From Isoetes taiwanensis (Eukaryota; Streptophyta; Lycopodiopsida; Isoetales; Isoetaceae): a stretch of 64,000 bases of DNA. Shown here in pieces: positions 48,313 through 59,030 of the stretch. The notes under the pieces are model-generated. The model did no database searches and was not told the origin of the DNA. It saw nothing but the letters and a program-made list of their open reading frames with translations. The stretch lies in the NCBI GenBank assembly GCA_021234155.1, contig JAJEKV010000003.1:22287569-22351568 (forward strand), written 5' to 3'. Position numbers and translations under genes: made by a program. Within the stretch, counting starts at the first letter, position 1, and each line of letters starts with the position of its first letter.

Positions 48313-49010
48313 ATATTTGACACTTGTGGCGTGGTTTTATAGCAAGATAAACAATCTTTGAATATTGTAGGCCAATAATAACCTGACCTCGAGAATTTTC
48401 TTGGCGAGAGTATCTCCAAAAAATGGCCTCCACATACTCCTTCGTGCATTTCTCTAATGATCAAGGCAGACTCCTCTTCATTGACACACCTCAGTAATAG
48501 TCCATCCCTGTTGACTTTACATAAAACATCATTAATCATTTTAAATTGCCTACACTTTTCCTTAAATCTCCTTTGCTGGCTCGAGGTCAGCCCTGAGGGC
48601 ATTTCCTTGAATTGTAGAAAATTCTTTATAGGTAGCTGCCAATCCTGTTGGTCCTGTTCTTTATCATCTGCCTGCAGATAAGCTAAGGCATCCACAAAGT
48701 CAACAACTTCTACTGCATCCTCATGATCAAAGAAAATGTAAGGTAAATAAAGACTGGGACTCTTCACCTGATGTAACTCTTTTATGGAAATATCAAAGGT
48801 TTGTAGCTTGCAAGCCCACCTTTGAATTTTTGGTTTAGAGGTAGCCTTACCAAATAACAAACCTGTTGGATTTTGCTTCATATAAACTTGAACAGAACTC
48901 TTCAATAGTAAGTGACCTTGTCTGTCAATGAGGAACATAAGAGCAAAGCAGACACTCTTCTCCATTCGATGTATTTTTCTTCGCTTGAACTCCACTGCTT
49001 TCTTTGGCAA
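48240..49010 (-). pseudogene. Gypsy RNase H C-terminal part, linker and integrase zinc domain
   Basis: The frame begins in RNase H (MEKSVCFALMFLIDRQGHLL, KIQRWACKLQTFDISIKEL). It passes an acidic linker (HEDAVEVVDFVDALAYLQAD) and reaches an integrase N-terminal zinc domain (MHEGVCGGHF, SGYYWPTIFKDCLSCYK). The HHCC pattern is recognisable. It continues the product of the frame ending near 48925. Confidence 0.88.
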
Positions 49011-49485
49011 AAGCTATGGTGTGCTTGTCCTGCAGAATAGCTAGGCCTATGGCTTTTTTAGTGATGGTAATATAGACCTCAAATGGCTTGTTCAAATCAG
49101 GTTTTTTAAGAAGAGTAGCCTCACAAATGGACTTTATAAGCAACTCAAAAGACTCTTGGCAATCTGATGACCATGCGACAGGGACATACTTGCTCTCAGA
49201 TTTGGAAATCCTGCCTATCCTTGTCAACTTGGAAATAGGACTTATAATGTGAGCAAAATTAGGAATATACATCCTAAGAAAACTAGTCATGCCAATAAAA
49301 CTTTTGACCTGTTTCAGATTTTTGGGGGGTACCAGTGTATACCATTGTTGGATACCTCATGCCCCAAAAGTTGCCCTTTGGATGCAAAAAAAAACACATT
49401 TCTTTGGGTTAAGATTGACTCCAGATTCCCTGCACAAAGAGCATATTTTTTCAAGCAATTCCAAATGATTAGTACAGTCATGAAA
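48925..49485 (-). pseudogene. Gypsy RT thumb/connection and RNase H N-terminal part
   Basis: From 49482 on -: HDCTNHLELLEKICSLCRES, GVNLNPKKCVFFASKGQLLG, HEVSNNGIHWYPP, then QVKSFIGMTSFLRMYIPNFA, the RT region that follows YxDD, then PFEVYITITKKAIGLAILQD, where RNase H normally has Asp in the position of the first T. Small frame changes occur near 49330 and 49010. The first residues continue directly from the protein lost at 28940. Confidence 0.88.
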
Positions 49486-49555
49486 ACGCCTTCAAGAGTT
49501 GTATTTCCACAAACATAATTTGAACTGCTGGATCTTGTTCATTCCTTGTCGTGGG

Positions 49556-49657
49556 GTCAGATAAGAGGTTGAACGAGCTTCAAAATCAGATAATGAAGGT
49601 ATGTGATGCAGTCAGATAAGAGGTTGAACGAGCTTCAAAATCAGATAATGAAGGTAT
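49556..49657 (+). repeat. 55-bp-period tandem duplication
   Basis: GTCAGATAAGAGGTTGAACG and the following 27 bases recur after 55 bases, just outside the right inversion breakpoint. Confidence 0.92.
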
Positions 49658-49793
49658 ATAATGCGTGGTGTAGTGATATTGGTTGTATTCTATCTCCATT
49701 TGGACATGTCATTCAATTTGCAGGTTTACCCAATTTAGTGCTCTTCAATAATAGTCGCCTAGTTTTTGCTGTTATAGAGATTGGCTTCTAAAA

Positions 49794-49829
49794 TACTAGA
49801 AAAAGTGCCCAGCGTTGCTGGGCTTTTAT
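49794..49829 (+). repeat. Conserved hairpin motif, copy 2
   Basis: Same 33 bases as 29394, same orientation, about 300 bp outside the right inversion breakpoint. Confidence 0.8.
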
Positions 49830-50934
49830 TGGGATTAGATTCAAACAAGATACTAACGCATCAATGGGTTGCCCTTTAAAGGAGCCATTCACGCATGCAC
49901 AATTACAGACTATTGTGATAAGAGACAATGTTATACTTCCGATTAAATAGATTAAATAGAGCGTAAAATGCTTTTGTTTTCGTGATTATGTATTCAATCG
50001 TTTAGTGGAGGGTTGCTTTATGGATTGCTTTGGCATGAATGTTTGTTATTTGTATAACATTAGGTTCCTAATTGCTTTTATTTCCACTACTACGGTCTGT
50101 CGTATAGTTGTTTCTTTCAATAACAAGCACATTGAGAACTAGTATTGTCCTATCCAATGCCTTCAACTTTGTTATTGCAATGCCAGAAGTTTTTAAAGGG
50201 AAAAGGATGCGTTTGAGCTTGTGTAGACACTCTAAAAAAGCTTTTGCTTTTAATGCATTTCTTTTTCCACGTCTTAAAGATAAGAATTGGAAGATCTTTA
50301 TGTTAATTTGCAGAAAGATCGGTTGGAATTCTTGGAAAATTACGAGTGTCCAATGTTGCAAGTAAGACATAATGTTGGTCGTGATTGGCAGAATTTGGCA
50401 ATTGTTGAGCAGCTAACCAGGAAAATTGGACCAGTTAGCTCACTCCTACAATATCATAAAAGGGAATTTTTTTTTAACGCTTTCTTTCTCGATGCAGTTC
50501 TTTTCTGATCAATCTGGCCTCCAAGAACTTATGAAGATCGGCTATGGTGCTCAGATTTGCGTGATTTTTGTGCAGAATTTGTTACAAAATCCCCTGTTTC
50601 TCTCTGTAAACCGAGTAATTCTTATGACTTTTGCTCAAATTTAGGTTGCATCTCATGTTTCTGTCTCTAAATGGAGCTTTTCTTCTCCTTTTTAGCTTGC
50701 TCTAGCCCCAACCTTCATCGAGCTGTTGCAAATCATGCTAAAGCAAGTTATCTATTGAACAGGTAACCCGGAATTAGATGACTCAACTACTTTTCCTTAA
50801 ATTTGGGATAGGCGACGTGAGAGCACGAAAATACACCACCCAACAGAAAAACGATCCTATTATGATATTGTGTCCATATTATGATGTACTTGTCTACAGA
50901 GAGAAAATGCTTGAAATTGCTTCAAAATAATCTT

Positions 50935-51742
50935 TAAGACAATCCAAACAAATCCTGAAGTCATCATGTTCAACTCATATGCTTTGGCTAGAAGCATTTT
51001 TGCCATGTTAGGATGCATGTGGATCACATAAATCTTTGATCCCAATTCAAGCATTTCGGATAATGCGTCAATAATATTGTTAGAAGTAAAAGAAGAATCG
51101 AGTGCTGCTCGAAAGACAATAGTTATCCCAAGCCCTTGAAGAGTATCTGCAAGTGCATTGATGCCATTGACTCCAAAATCATCGTCAACATATATGGCCA
51201 CAACTTCCCGCCAACCAAATGATGCAATGACACTGAGAACTATCACTTTGTGCAACTCACAAAAAATATGGATACTGATGCTCTGCAAGACTTGGATCTG
51301 TTGCACAAAATGATACAAGAGGTATTTGCGTAGCTGTTGCCATGTGTGATACAAAGTGAGACACTACAGAAGTTTGTGGCCCTATCACGGTCACCACTTC
51401 TTCTCCAATCATTTCCATGGCTGTATGTAGGAAGAAACATTAGATATACAAACTCTCCAAAATGAAGCTATACAAAGTAAAGAACAGTACACTGCAAAGA
51501 AAAGAAAACATATAATGCATCATGATACCTGCAGCTGCACGTTGGAAGGCAGAGCAGTTCTCATCAAAAGCAATAAGATCCAATTGGATGCCATTAAGCG
51601 GACTGACATCCCTGCTTATGTCTTCAAGTGCAAGCTTCATAGCCGAAAGTGCAATCATACCAATGCTCATATTTAAGGCTAAGAGAGTGCCAATTTTCAC
51701 ACTAACTGTGTGAGGTACGTAAGCTTGTAAGCTTGCAAGCAC
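50935..51742 (-). pseudogene. Glutamate receptor-like (GLR) ligand-binding domain fragment
   Basis: On - the first piece starts at 51742 and gives NMSIGMIALSAMKLALEDIS, LNGIQLDLIAFDENCSAF. After an intron-like gap the next gives MEMIGEEVVTVIGPQTSVVS, QIPLVSFCATDPSLAEHQYP, then ASFGWREVVAIYVDDDFGVN and YELNMMTSGFVWI. This is the periplasmic-binding-like amino-terminal domain of plant GLR cation channels. A TGA replaces an Arg after YPYFL near 51260, and a frameshift follows. The second ligand domain and the channel are absent. GT...AG introns are retained. Confidence 0.88.
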
Positions 51743-51759
51743 ATCGAGAACAATATGAT

Positions 51760-52110
51760 CATGATTAATATACTAGGTTCCTCATCCGTTAACACTAAAG
51801 TGAACAATAAGCTGCCTGAAAACAAGGATATTGCACTATAGATGTCTGAGTCTTTCAAAGAAAGCCAGTGGATACATCTTTTAAACGCACTCAAAATAAA
51901 CATCATCCCAGCCAGATGCATCACGTTTTAAATGAGCACAACAAAGAAACCACAAAATAGAGTCCATAACCAATGAGTCGGAATTCACTTTAGATAGACA
52001 TTCAATTCACTTTGATGGTGTAAGAATGTTGATCTTAGGTAAAAAGGTGCAGAATTTATGACGATGTAGGTTTTCCTATAGATTAATGTGTAAGTCTTCA
52101 TATAGATTAA
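51760..52110. other. No gene recognised
   Basis: AT-rich flank of the copia element. Confidence 0.5.
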
Positions 52111-52119
52111 TGTGACCTA

Positions 52120-52430
52120 TGTTGAAGATAGCAGTAATTACAGGAATCTCATCAAACAAGAAGTAGTTAGAATCATTAGATTCTATTGTTTGTTTCTATT
52201 TTCAGTATCATTAGAAGGTCAGTCACTTAAGAGTCAGTTAAGGGAAGCACTACTTAATGACGAGTCTTGAGGACACAACGTATCCATTTGTGTGTACCCT
52301 TGATCATCTTTCTTGTTTTCATGACCTCAGGCGCAGATCACTGAGAGCTCGCCTGCTTGTGTCTCTGTTGTATTTCCTCTAATATCAATCTAGTCTTCTA
52401 TTCATTTCTTACTAGATTCATATTCCAACA
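52120..52430 (+). repeat. Copia 5' LTR
   Basis: 311 bp, TGTTGAAGAT...ATTCCAACA. Confidence 0.96.
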
Positions 52431-52499
52431 GGTTATGGGCCCACGAATCGCTTGAAGTAGCCGCCTCAGCCGCAAGCAAGAATCTCTGTTTTCTAACTC

Positions 52500-55400
52500 A
52501 TGGATCCCGCAAATGTTCTCTCATTGCATGCCACTTTCAGGATGATTCCGAAATTTAGTGGCAAAGATTTCCAGATGTGGAAATGGCGAATTCGCATGCT
52601 GTTGGAGGATCATGACCTATGGGAGGTCGTGGATCCTCAAGAGCCGTTCAATGGTGAAGGGCCAGTTGTAGATTTAGCCTTTAATCCTGAGAAGCATCGA
52701 AAGGCAAAACTATGGCTCTGTCAGGGATTGGACGATACTCCAGCCCGTCTCGTCAAAGGTGCCCAAACAAGCAGGGAAATCATGCGCTTGCTTGAGCACC
52801 ACTATGCATCACGAAATGCGTCCCAACGGGTTCTTCTCTGCAATCAATTGTATGGATTGAAGCTGGCAGAAGATGGTGACGTGACTGAGCATATTTGCAA
52901 AATGAAGGAGCTTGTTGACGATCTTGATGCAACAGGCACCCAAGTCACAGAGGATGAGAAGGTTTGCCTCCTCATCAACAGCCTGCCCGATTCCTTTTCA
53001 AGCTTGGTTGTCAATCTCCAAGGAAGCATTGATAATCATACATTTGAAGCAGCCTTGGATCGTGTTCAACAAGAATCTCTTCGGCAGCAACAAGCAAAGT
53101 CAAAGGTTAAAGCTGATTCTTTAATGGTTGCTACTCTTTCCTCTCAGACAGATCAACTCATGATTGCTGATTCCAAAAGGGAACCCAAGAGATCCAATAC
53201 TAGGCGATCTAGGCCTGACAAGAGCATTGTTCGTTGTCACAGATGCCATGTGACAGGACACTATGCCAAAGAATGTCCTGCTCCCAGTCCAGTTCCTGAA
53301 TCACGCTCCTCAACGTCAGAACAAGGCAATCTAGTTGAAGATGAAAATTGTATGGCTGAAGATGTTCACATGGATTTTCTATATGCAGTTCAAGACACCT
53401 TATCTGGTCATGTTCCTGCCTGGTTTCTCGACTCTGGGGCCACCAGCCATATGACCCCCATTCGCTCCAATTTTGTTACTTACAATCCTTTGAGCATTGC
53501 TAGGCCTGTCAAAATGGGAGACCATTCTCAGCAATTTGGTATTGCTACTGGCACTGTGGCAATCCAACTTCCCTCAGGAATGACAAAGTATATCCGAGAC
53601 GTTCTTTATGTACCAGGCTTACAAAAGAGTCTTCTATTTGTTAGCCGTCTCACAGATGCAGGCCTGTTGGTGCAATTTACACAAGATGTTTGTCATGTTC
53701 GCAATGCCTATGACAAAATCCTACTGTCTGGACGTCGCTTGGGCAACTTGTATCAAGTCAGTGGATTTCCTTCAATTCCCGAATCTGCAAATCTTGTGAC
53801 CTCTGATGTTCATCCAAAGTCTTTGTGGCACTACCGTCTTGGGCATCCTGGGATGTCTCGTGTTCAACACTTAGTCCAGAAAGGCCTCCTCAAGGACATG
53901 CCTCCTCATATACCATGCAATGTCTGTCTCACTAGCAAGAACCCTCGTTCATCCTTTGCCAACTCTTCCTCTCAAGCTTCCCACCGCCTTGCACTTGTCC
54001 ACACAGACATATGTGGCCCAATTCGGCCTGCTACCGTAGGAGGAGCTCAATACATCATCACCTTCCTTGACGACCATAGCAGACGCCTTTCTGTCCAACT
54101 GTTGCAGCGCAAATCTGAAGCCTTCTTGGCCTTTACCCATTTTGTATCAGAAATGGAAAGATACACGGCCTCCAAACTGATCACCCTCCGGAGTGATGGC
54201 GGAGGGGAGTTCAATTCCAAATCCTTTGCTGACTTTTGTTCTACACAGGGGATCAAACATGAAGTCTCTTCCCCTTATTCTCCAGAGCAAAACGGACGAG
54301 CAGAACGTATCAACCGCTCTCTCTTGGATATAGCCCGTTCCTTATTGCTTAGCATGCATGTCCCAAATTATTTCTGGGGTGAAGCCATTCACACTGCAGC
54401 CTACTTGCTGAACCGCATGCCCCATTCCAGTCTTGATTTCCAGATTCCAGAAGAGATATGGACCGGACAGCCTGTTTCTATCAACCACTTGCGTGTGTTT
54501 GGATGTAAGGCTTTTGCCCACATATCTTCTGCTAAAAGATCCAAGCTCGATGCTCAAGCTGTCACCTGCATGTTCCTTGGTTATTCAATCACCTCCAAGG
54601 CCTACCATCTGTACCACCTGGAAGCAAAGAAGTTACTTGTCACATGCCATGCCAAGTTCAACGAATTTGAACCATGCTTTCCTCATCCTTCTGCACCCAT
54701 TTCATTGCCTCTGCATGAATTCTCCATTGATGTTTGCCTTCCAACTCCTGCTCCTAGAGAATCTGCACCACTTGAATCTACACCACTTCCCCCCTCTGAT
54801 GATATGCCCCAGCCTCCTGCTGTCCCCAATGCATCTTCTCTTACTGAACCTCCCTCTACAGTCACAGATCTTCCTCCTGCAACTCGACCATCTCGCATCA
54901 AAAGACCTCCGGTTTGGGCATCAGACTATGACTTCTCTGTTGAAGAACACCCTTTGGAACCTCACACCTTTTCCCAAGCCATGAATAGTGCACACCGTAA
55001 AGAGTGGTTACAGGCAATGCGTGCAGAACTTGACTCTATCCATGAGACCAACACTTGGTCACTAGTTCCCAGGCCTCCTAATCGTGCAGTCATTGGTAGC
55101 AGATGGGTCTTCCGCATCAAGTATACTTCTAATGGAGAAATTGACCGATTCAAAGCCCGCTTGGTGGCTAAAGGCTTCACTCAAATCGAAGGCCTTGACT
55201 ATGAGGAGACTTTTGCTCCAGTTGCTAAAATGCCTTCTATTCGACTAATCCTTGCTTTTGCAGTGCTGAATAAACTCCACATTCATCAAATGGATGTCAA
55301 CAACGCCTTTTTTCATGGAGATGTTCAAGAAAAAATATATATTGAGCAGCCCCAAGGTTTCATTGATTCCCTTGCTCCGCAAAAAGTATGTCGCCTTCAC

Positions 55401-56060
55401 AAAGCACTCTACGGCCTCAAGCAAGCTTCGAGATCCTGGTATGCCAAACTTGATCAGACCCTGCTCAACCTTAAATTCTCCCGCTGTCCTTCTGATCCCA
55501 GTGTCTATCGATCCTCATCTCCGCATCTTCTCATCATCCTAGTTTATGTTGATGACTTATTGCTTCTGGCAGCAGACCTCAATGACCTCATTACTCTTAA
55601 ATCCCAACTCCAGTCTCAGTTTTGCATGAAAGACATTGGCCCAGCTTCTTATTTCCTCGGTATGTCTCTGAATTATGACCGTGCCAAAGGAACTCTCCAT
55701 TTGCATCAGAGCCGATACATTCAAGACATTCTCCGCCGCTTTGCCCTCATCAATTGCAACCCCGTAGCCACACCACTTGAACCTGGAGTCTCTCTACTCA
55801 ATTCTGATCCACCATGCTCCTCCTCCATTCAGCACATCCATACCAATTACCGCACCATTCTCGGATTACTCAATTTTGCTGCTACTTGTACCCGTCCAGA
55901 CCTCTCCTTTCTTGTGTGCAAACTCAGCCAATTCAGTCTAAGATCCCAAACATTCTCATTGTGTCTCTCTGAAATGAATCCTCTGCTACCTTGCTGGCAG
56001 TTCATCCCATGGCCTTCTCTACCAAGCCACTGCCTCTCCCCTTCTAGTAGGATACTCTGA
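52500..56060 (+). CDS. Copia gag-pol polyprotein, truncated in RNase H
   Basis: 1186 open codons. Gag: MIPKFSGKDFQMWKWRIRML at the start, zinc knuckle CHRCHVTGHYAKEC near residue 245. Protease WFLDSGATSHMTP near 308. GAG-pre-integrase LWHYRLGHPGMSR near 443. Integrase core: HTDICGP near 499, RSDGGGEFN near 563, SPEQNGRAERIN near 592 (D-D-E). RT: WVFRIKYTSNGEIDRFKARL near 870, MDVNNAFFHGDV near 930, YVDDLLLLA near 1015. About residue 1145 the frame shifts, so the last 40 residues are spurious and RNase H is read in other frames to 56516. Gag, protease, integrase and RT are otherwise intact with all catalytic residues. Confidence 0.95.
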   Translation: MDPANVLSLHATFRMIPKFSGKDFQMWKWRIRMLLEDHDLWEVVDPQEPFNGEGPVVDLAFNPEKHRKAKLWLCQGLDDTPARLVKGAQTSREIMRLLEHHYASRNASQRVLLCNQLYGLKLAEDGDVTEHICKMKELVDDLDATGTQVTEDEKVCLLINSLPDSFSSLVVNLQGSIDNHTFEAALDRVQQESLRQQQAKSKVKADSLMVATLSSQTDQLMIADSKREPKRSNTRRSRPDKSIVRCHRCHVTGHYAKECPAPSPVPESRSSTSEQGNLVEDENCMAEDVHMDFLYAVQDTLSGHVPAWFLDSGATSHMTPIRSNFVTYNPLSIARPVKMGDHSQQFGIATGTVAIQLPSGMTKYIRDVLYVPGLQKSLLFVSRLTDAGLLVQFTQDVCHVRNAYDKILLSGRRLGNLYQVSGFPSIPESANLVTSDVHPKSLWHYRLGHPGMSRVQHLVQKGLLKDMPPHIPCNVCLTSKNPRSSFANSSSQASHRLALVHTDICGPIRPATVGGAQYIITFLDDHSRRLSVQLLQRKSEAFLAFTHFVSEMERYTASKLITLRSDGGGEFNSKSFADFCSTQGIKHEVSSPYSPEQNGRAERINRSLLDIARSLLLSMHVPNYFWGEAIHTAAYLLNRMPHSSLDFQIPEEIWTGQPVSINHLRVFGCKAFAHISSAKRSKLDAQAVTCMFLGYSITSKAYHLYHLEAKKLLVTCHAKFNEFEPCFPHPSAPISLPLHEFSIDVCLPTPAPRESAPLESTPLPPSDDMPQPPAVPNASSLTEPPSTVTDLPPATRPSRIKRPPVWASDYDFSVEEHPLEPHTFSQAMNSAHRKEWLQAMRAELDSIHETNTWSLVPRPPNRAVIGSRWVFRIKYTSNGEIDRFKARLVAKGFTQIEGLDYEETFAPVAKMPSIRLILAFAVLNKLHIHQMDVNNAFFHGDVQEKIYIEQPQGFIDSLAPQKVCRLHKALYGLKQASRSWYAKLDQTLLNLKFSRCPSDPSVYRSSSPHLLIILVYVDDLLLLAADLNDLITLKSQLQSQFCMKDIGPASYFLGMSLNYDRAKGTLHLHQSRYIQDILRRFALINCNPVATPLEPGVSLLNSDPPCSSSIQHIHTNYRTILGLLNFAATCTRPDLSFLVCKLSQFSLRSQTFSLCLSEMNPLLPCWQFIPWPSLPSHCLSPSSRIL

Positions 56061-56516
56061 TGTAGATTGGGCCAGTGATCACAATGACCGTCAGTCCGTT
56101 TCTGGATTCGTTTTTGCCTTGCAGGAGCTGCCATAAGCTGGAGCAGCAGCAAGCAAAAGTGTGTTGCTCTCTCCACCACTGAAGCGGAATACATTGCTCT
56201 TGCTCTTGCTCATGCTAGCAAAGAAGCCATTTGGTTACAATGCCTCAGCAGTGAACTCAGCATCAGCTCCCATATTGGCTTGACCATTCATGTGGACAAT
56301 CAAGGTGCCATTGCAGTTGCCAAAAATCCTGTTCTACATCGACGCATGAAGCACATAGATATCAGGTTTCATTTTATTCGTGAGCTGCTTGAACAAGGTA
56401 TCATCACTCTCAAATATCTGTGTACTGAAGAGATGCCAGCCGACATGCTCACTAAACCATTGGCACGTCCCAAATTTGCCAAGTTCATCAACTTCATTCA
56501 GTTGGTATGCCTCTAA
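55935..56516 (+). pseudogene. Copia RNase H region, frameshifted
   Basis: In two frames: HCVSLK*ILCYLAGSSSHGL, VGYSDVDWASDHNDRQSVSG, then CVALSTTEAEYIALALAHAS, IHVDNQGAIAVAKNPVLHRR, MKHIDIRFHFIRELLEQGI, ending at 56516. Catalytic D (DVDWA), E (EAEY) and D (DNQGA) are visible. Lesions: frameshift near 55935, TGA in LK*ILCYL, frameshift near 56125. The last frame is open from 56280 to the stop. Confidence 0.9.
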
Positions 56517-56573
56517 GTGGGGGATATTCTGCAACAGAGCCACACCAAGATTCCTCCAATTACTGAGTGGGGG

Positions 56574-56884
56574 TGTTGAAGATAGCAGTAATTACAGGAA
56601 TCTCATCAAACAAGAAGTAGTTAGAATCATTAGATTCTATTGTTTGTTTCTATTTTCAGTATCATTAGAAGGTCAGTCACTTAAGAGTCAGTTAAGGGAA
56701 GCACTACTTAATGACGAGTCTTGAGGACACAACGTATCCATTTGTGTGTACCCTTGATCATCTTTCTTGTTTTCATGACCTCAGGCGCAGATCACTGAGA
56801 GCTCGCCTGCTTGTGTCTCTGTTGTATTTCCTCTGATATCAATCTAGTCTTCTATTCGTTTCTTACTAGATTCATATTCCAACA
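56574..56884 (+). repeat. Copia 3' LTR
   Basis: 311 bp; A/G and A/G differences from the 5' LTR in the last 60 bases. Confidence 0.96.
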
Positions 56885-56889
56885 ACCTA

Positions 56890-58170
56890 GAGAGCATTCA
56901 AGAGGATGAATGAGAGTTTCTCACAATGTCGCCCCTGCCATTCCGACTCTAAGGCACCTGGCATTGCTTGACATCTTAATAGTAAGCTTTGAAATCTTAA
57001 TAGTAAGCTTTCAAATTCCAGGTTTTGAGATCTTCCAAAACTATAGCTATTATAACTTAAACGAGAATGATCATCTTGCTTGCAGTAAAAAAACACGTTA
57101 TCGAAGTCATGTCATGTCCATCTAGTGAACCTGGCATGCAATAGAAAAACGTTATTGAAATTATGTCATCTCCATCTAGTGTTGTAACTTAAATGAGAAT
57201 GAAGATCATCTTGCTTGCAGTAGGAAAACGTTATCGAAGTTATGTCATGTCCATCTAATGAACCTCACATGCGATTGGAAATAACATCTGCTAAGAAATA
57301 GAGAACCTTCATTCTCGACCTCCAAAGACCAGGCAAGATAAATATAACTTTGATACTCTTGTTATGATTGGCAAGCATTGCATTCTAAACATGTTAACTG
57401 TCATTGAGGACACACGCGTCATCTAAAGTAGCATTCATCTCTTTATAAGTATGCAGTTTCCCTACGAATAGATCCTACTATGGCGCATAGGGCATGATCG
57501 GCAACAAAATCTTCAATCTGTTGAACACAACAATGGGAAGCAGTATAATCTGCATAAGTAGGAAGTTCTGTGAATAAAATAATGCCACAGAGAGAACCCT
57601 TGCGAAAAAGCAAATCTAGAAGCAGATTCAAAATCAGAGCTTTGTTCTGGCTCAATAATGCAAGCTAAAATAAGCAAGTTTAGAGGGGTATGACATTGGT
57701 TATACGTGCAGATGTATATGCTTTGTATTGAACATCACAACCATGGATGTGATATCTGATGGATCTGATACCTGTTGGAGAAACCTCAGCATGATTGCTT
57801 GATCAAGATGCTCTATATATGCCTTAAGAAACATCATGGCCTTGCTAGGTCGGCTCTGGTACTTTCCCATGACTCTTCTTTTCTCCTAAATTAAATACAG
57901 AAGATAGTTTAGGGATATTGGCTTTACCTCTGACATAAAATCTAGAACGCCTGCATTAGGCCTCCATCATACCAATTCCATGAATAAGCTACTTATTCTG
58001 GAGCCGCAATCTCTGAGCTAGAATCTGCTGAAATCCCGACTCCAGCTTCGTTTTGATTCGGATTAATGTTTCCAAACCCAGAAGCGAGGACCCGAGAGAT
58101 TCTATGCAAGAGCCCAAGTGCGACGATAACAAAATTAAGGCATATATTTAAGACTTATTTGCGCATTTTC
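56890..58170. other. No gene firmly recognised
   Basis: Two - frames look protein-like: 57655-57443 (LCGIILFTELPTYADYTASH, IEDFVADHALCAIVGSIRRE) and about 57880-57770 (SKAMMFLKAYIEHLDQAIML). I cannot assign them. Confidence 0.4.
57044..57270 (+). repeat. Imperfect tandem repeats
   Basis: GATCATCTTGCTTGCAGTA and GTTAT.GAA.T.ATGTCAT.TCCATCTA recur two to three times with small differences and variable spacing (about 60 and 120 bases). Confidence 0.8.
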
Positions 58171-58178
58171 AGGCTAGT

Positions 58179-58360
58179 TTGTACTTTGCGCCCCCCTGTC
58201 CCGGTGAAGGCGACGGCCTGCACCAGGTTGAATAAGAGAAGGGAGGGGTTGGGGTTGTTGGGGTTTATTTTGTCTTATTTGGGCTGTTCGGCTGTTTTTG
58301 TCTTATTAACCTGGAGCACGCCGTCGCCTTCACCGGGACAGGGGGGGCCGCAAAGTACAA
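58179..58360. repeat. Inverted repeat with ~58-bp arms
   Basis: TTGTACTTTGCG...CCAGGTT.AATAAGA (58179-58236) pairs with its inverted copy ending CGCAAAGTACAA (about 58301-58360), with few mismatches and a T/G-rich loop of about 64 bases. Transcripts would form a long hairpin. It resembles a MITE or a small-RNA-producing hairpin; no clear target duplication flanks it. Confidence 0.88.
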
Positions 58361-58524
58361 GTCTCCCCATTTTCATCTCCATGGACGCAGACTGTCTCAT
58401 TGGCTTCTCATGTTCTAAACTGCTTCACTGCCACAAGATACCAGACCAGATTATAGAGTCGGATAGAAGCCTCCAGACCAATATGGAAACAGGGTCGCAT
58501 TAATTCCCTGGCGACCATTCCGAT

Positions 58525-58583
58525 GCTGACACGTGTCAGCCCCCTACAATCCGGAATGGAAGTTGGGTCTTCCAATTCCGGAT
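58525..58583. repeat. Palindrome and hairpin near the left end of the recombinase unit
   Basis: 58525-58540 is a perfect 16-bp palindrome. 58549-58583 folds with 14-bp arms ATCCGGAATGGAAG / CTTCCAATTCCGGAT (one unpaired base) around TTGGGT. Confidence 0.9.
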
Positions 58584-59030
58584 GACTGGTTTAGCAGGTT
58601 TCCCTTATTATTTTTCATTGTTTTCTTCACTGTTGTTTTTTTCACTGTTTTTTTTCCTCACTGCTTTCACTGAAACTTACACTCAAACTTACACAAAATA
58701 AACATTGATTGGCTCAAACACTGAAACTTAAGCATTGATTCAAAATATCAAAACATTGAAAACATCACTGTATTTAACTTTTCACTGTTTTTTGAAGATC
58801 ACTGTAATGAAAGCATCACTGTATTTTCACTGCAAAACTAGATCACTCAAAACATTGCACTGGATCATTGACTAAGATACTGCATATAGTAGATGCCACT
58901 GGATCACAATTCCTGCAACGTCATCTCCTGCAACTTCATCTCCTGCAAGACAATACAATAATATTCAACACCTGGAAAACATAATACTTACAATGAAAAT
59001 ATGGAATAAGGAATAAAGAAAACATAATAC

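Larger units (their letters stand above)
44565..49487 (-). mobile_element. Ty3/gypsy LTR retrotransposon, 3' part (inverted half)
   Basis: On - the order is RT C-terminal part, RNase H, integrase zinc domain, integrase core, about 0.85 kb of 3' untranslated sequence and the 3' LTR. It starts exactly where the + half at 28940 stops, and the LTRs match. ATCAG after the LTR equals the quintet before the 5' LTR. One 20-kb inversion with breakpoints near 28940 and 49487 explains the arrangement. Confidence 0.92.
49490..50860. other. No gene recognised; duplication, hairpin motif
   Basis: A + frame about 50280-50470 (LEDLYVNLQKDRLEFLENYE, RDWQNLAIVEQLTRKIGP) looks protein-like but is unassigned. 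GGGTTGCCC occurs at 49865. Confidence 0.45.
52120..56884 (+). mobile_element. Full-length Ty1/copia LTR retrotransposon
   Basis: 4765 bp with two 311-bp LTRs (52120-52430, 56574-56884), TGTTG...CAACA ends, a polypurine run GAGTGGGGG directly before the 3' LTR, and a perfect ACCTA duplication (52115-52119, 56885-56889). By eye the LTRs differ at only two positions, so insertion was recent. Internal order is gag, protease, integrase, RT, RNase H. The primer-binding site is not the common initiator-Met type; TGGGCCCACG near 52436 is the only candidate. Confidence 0.96.

Noticed and set aside
28943-49487. Two independent solo half-elements
   Set aside because: Matching 5-bp target duplication at the outer LTR ends and exact continuity of the RT at the breaks favour one element cut by inversion.
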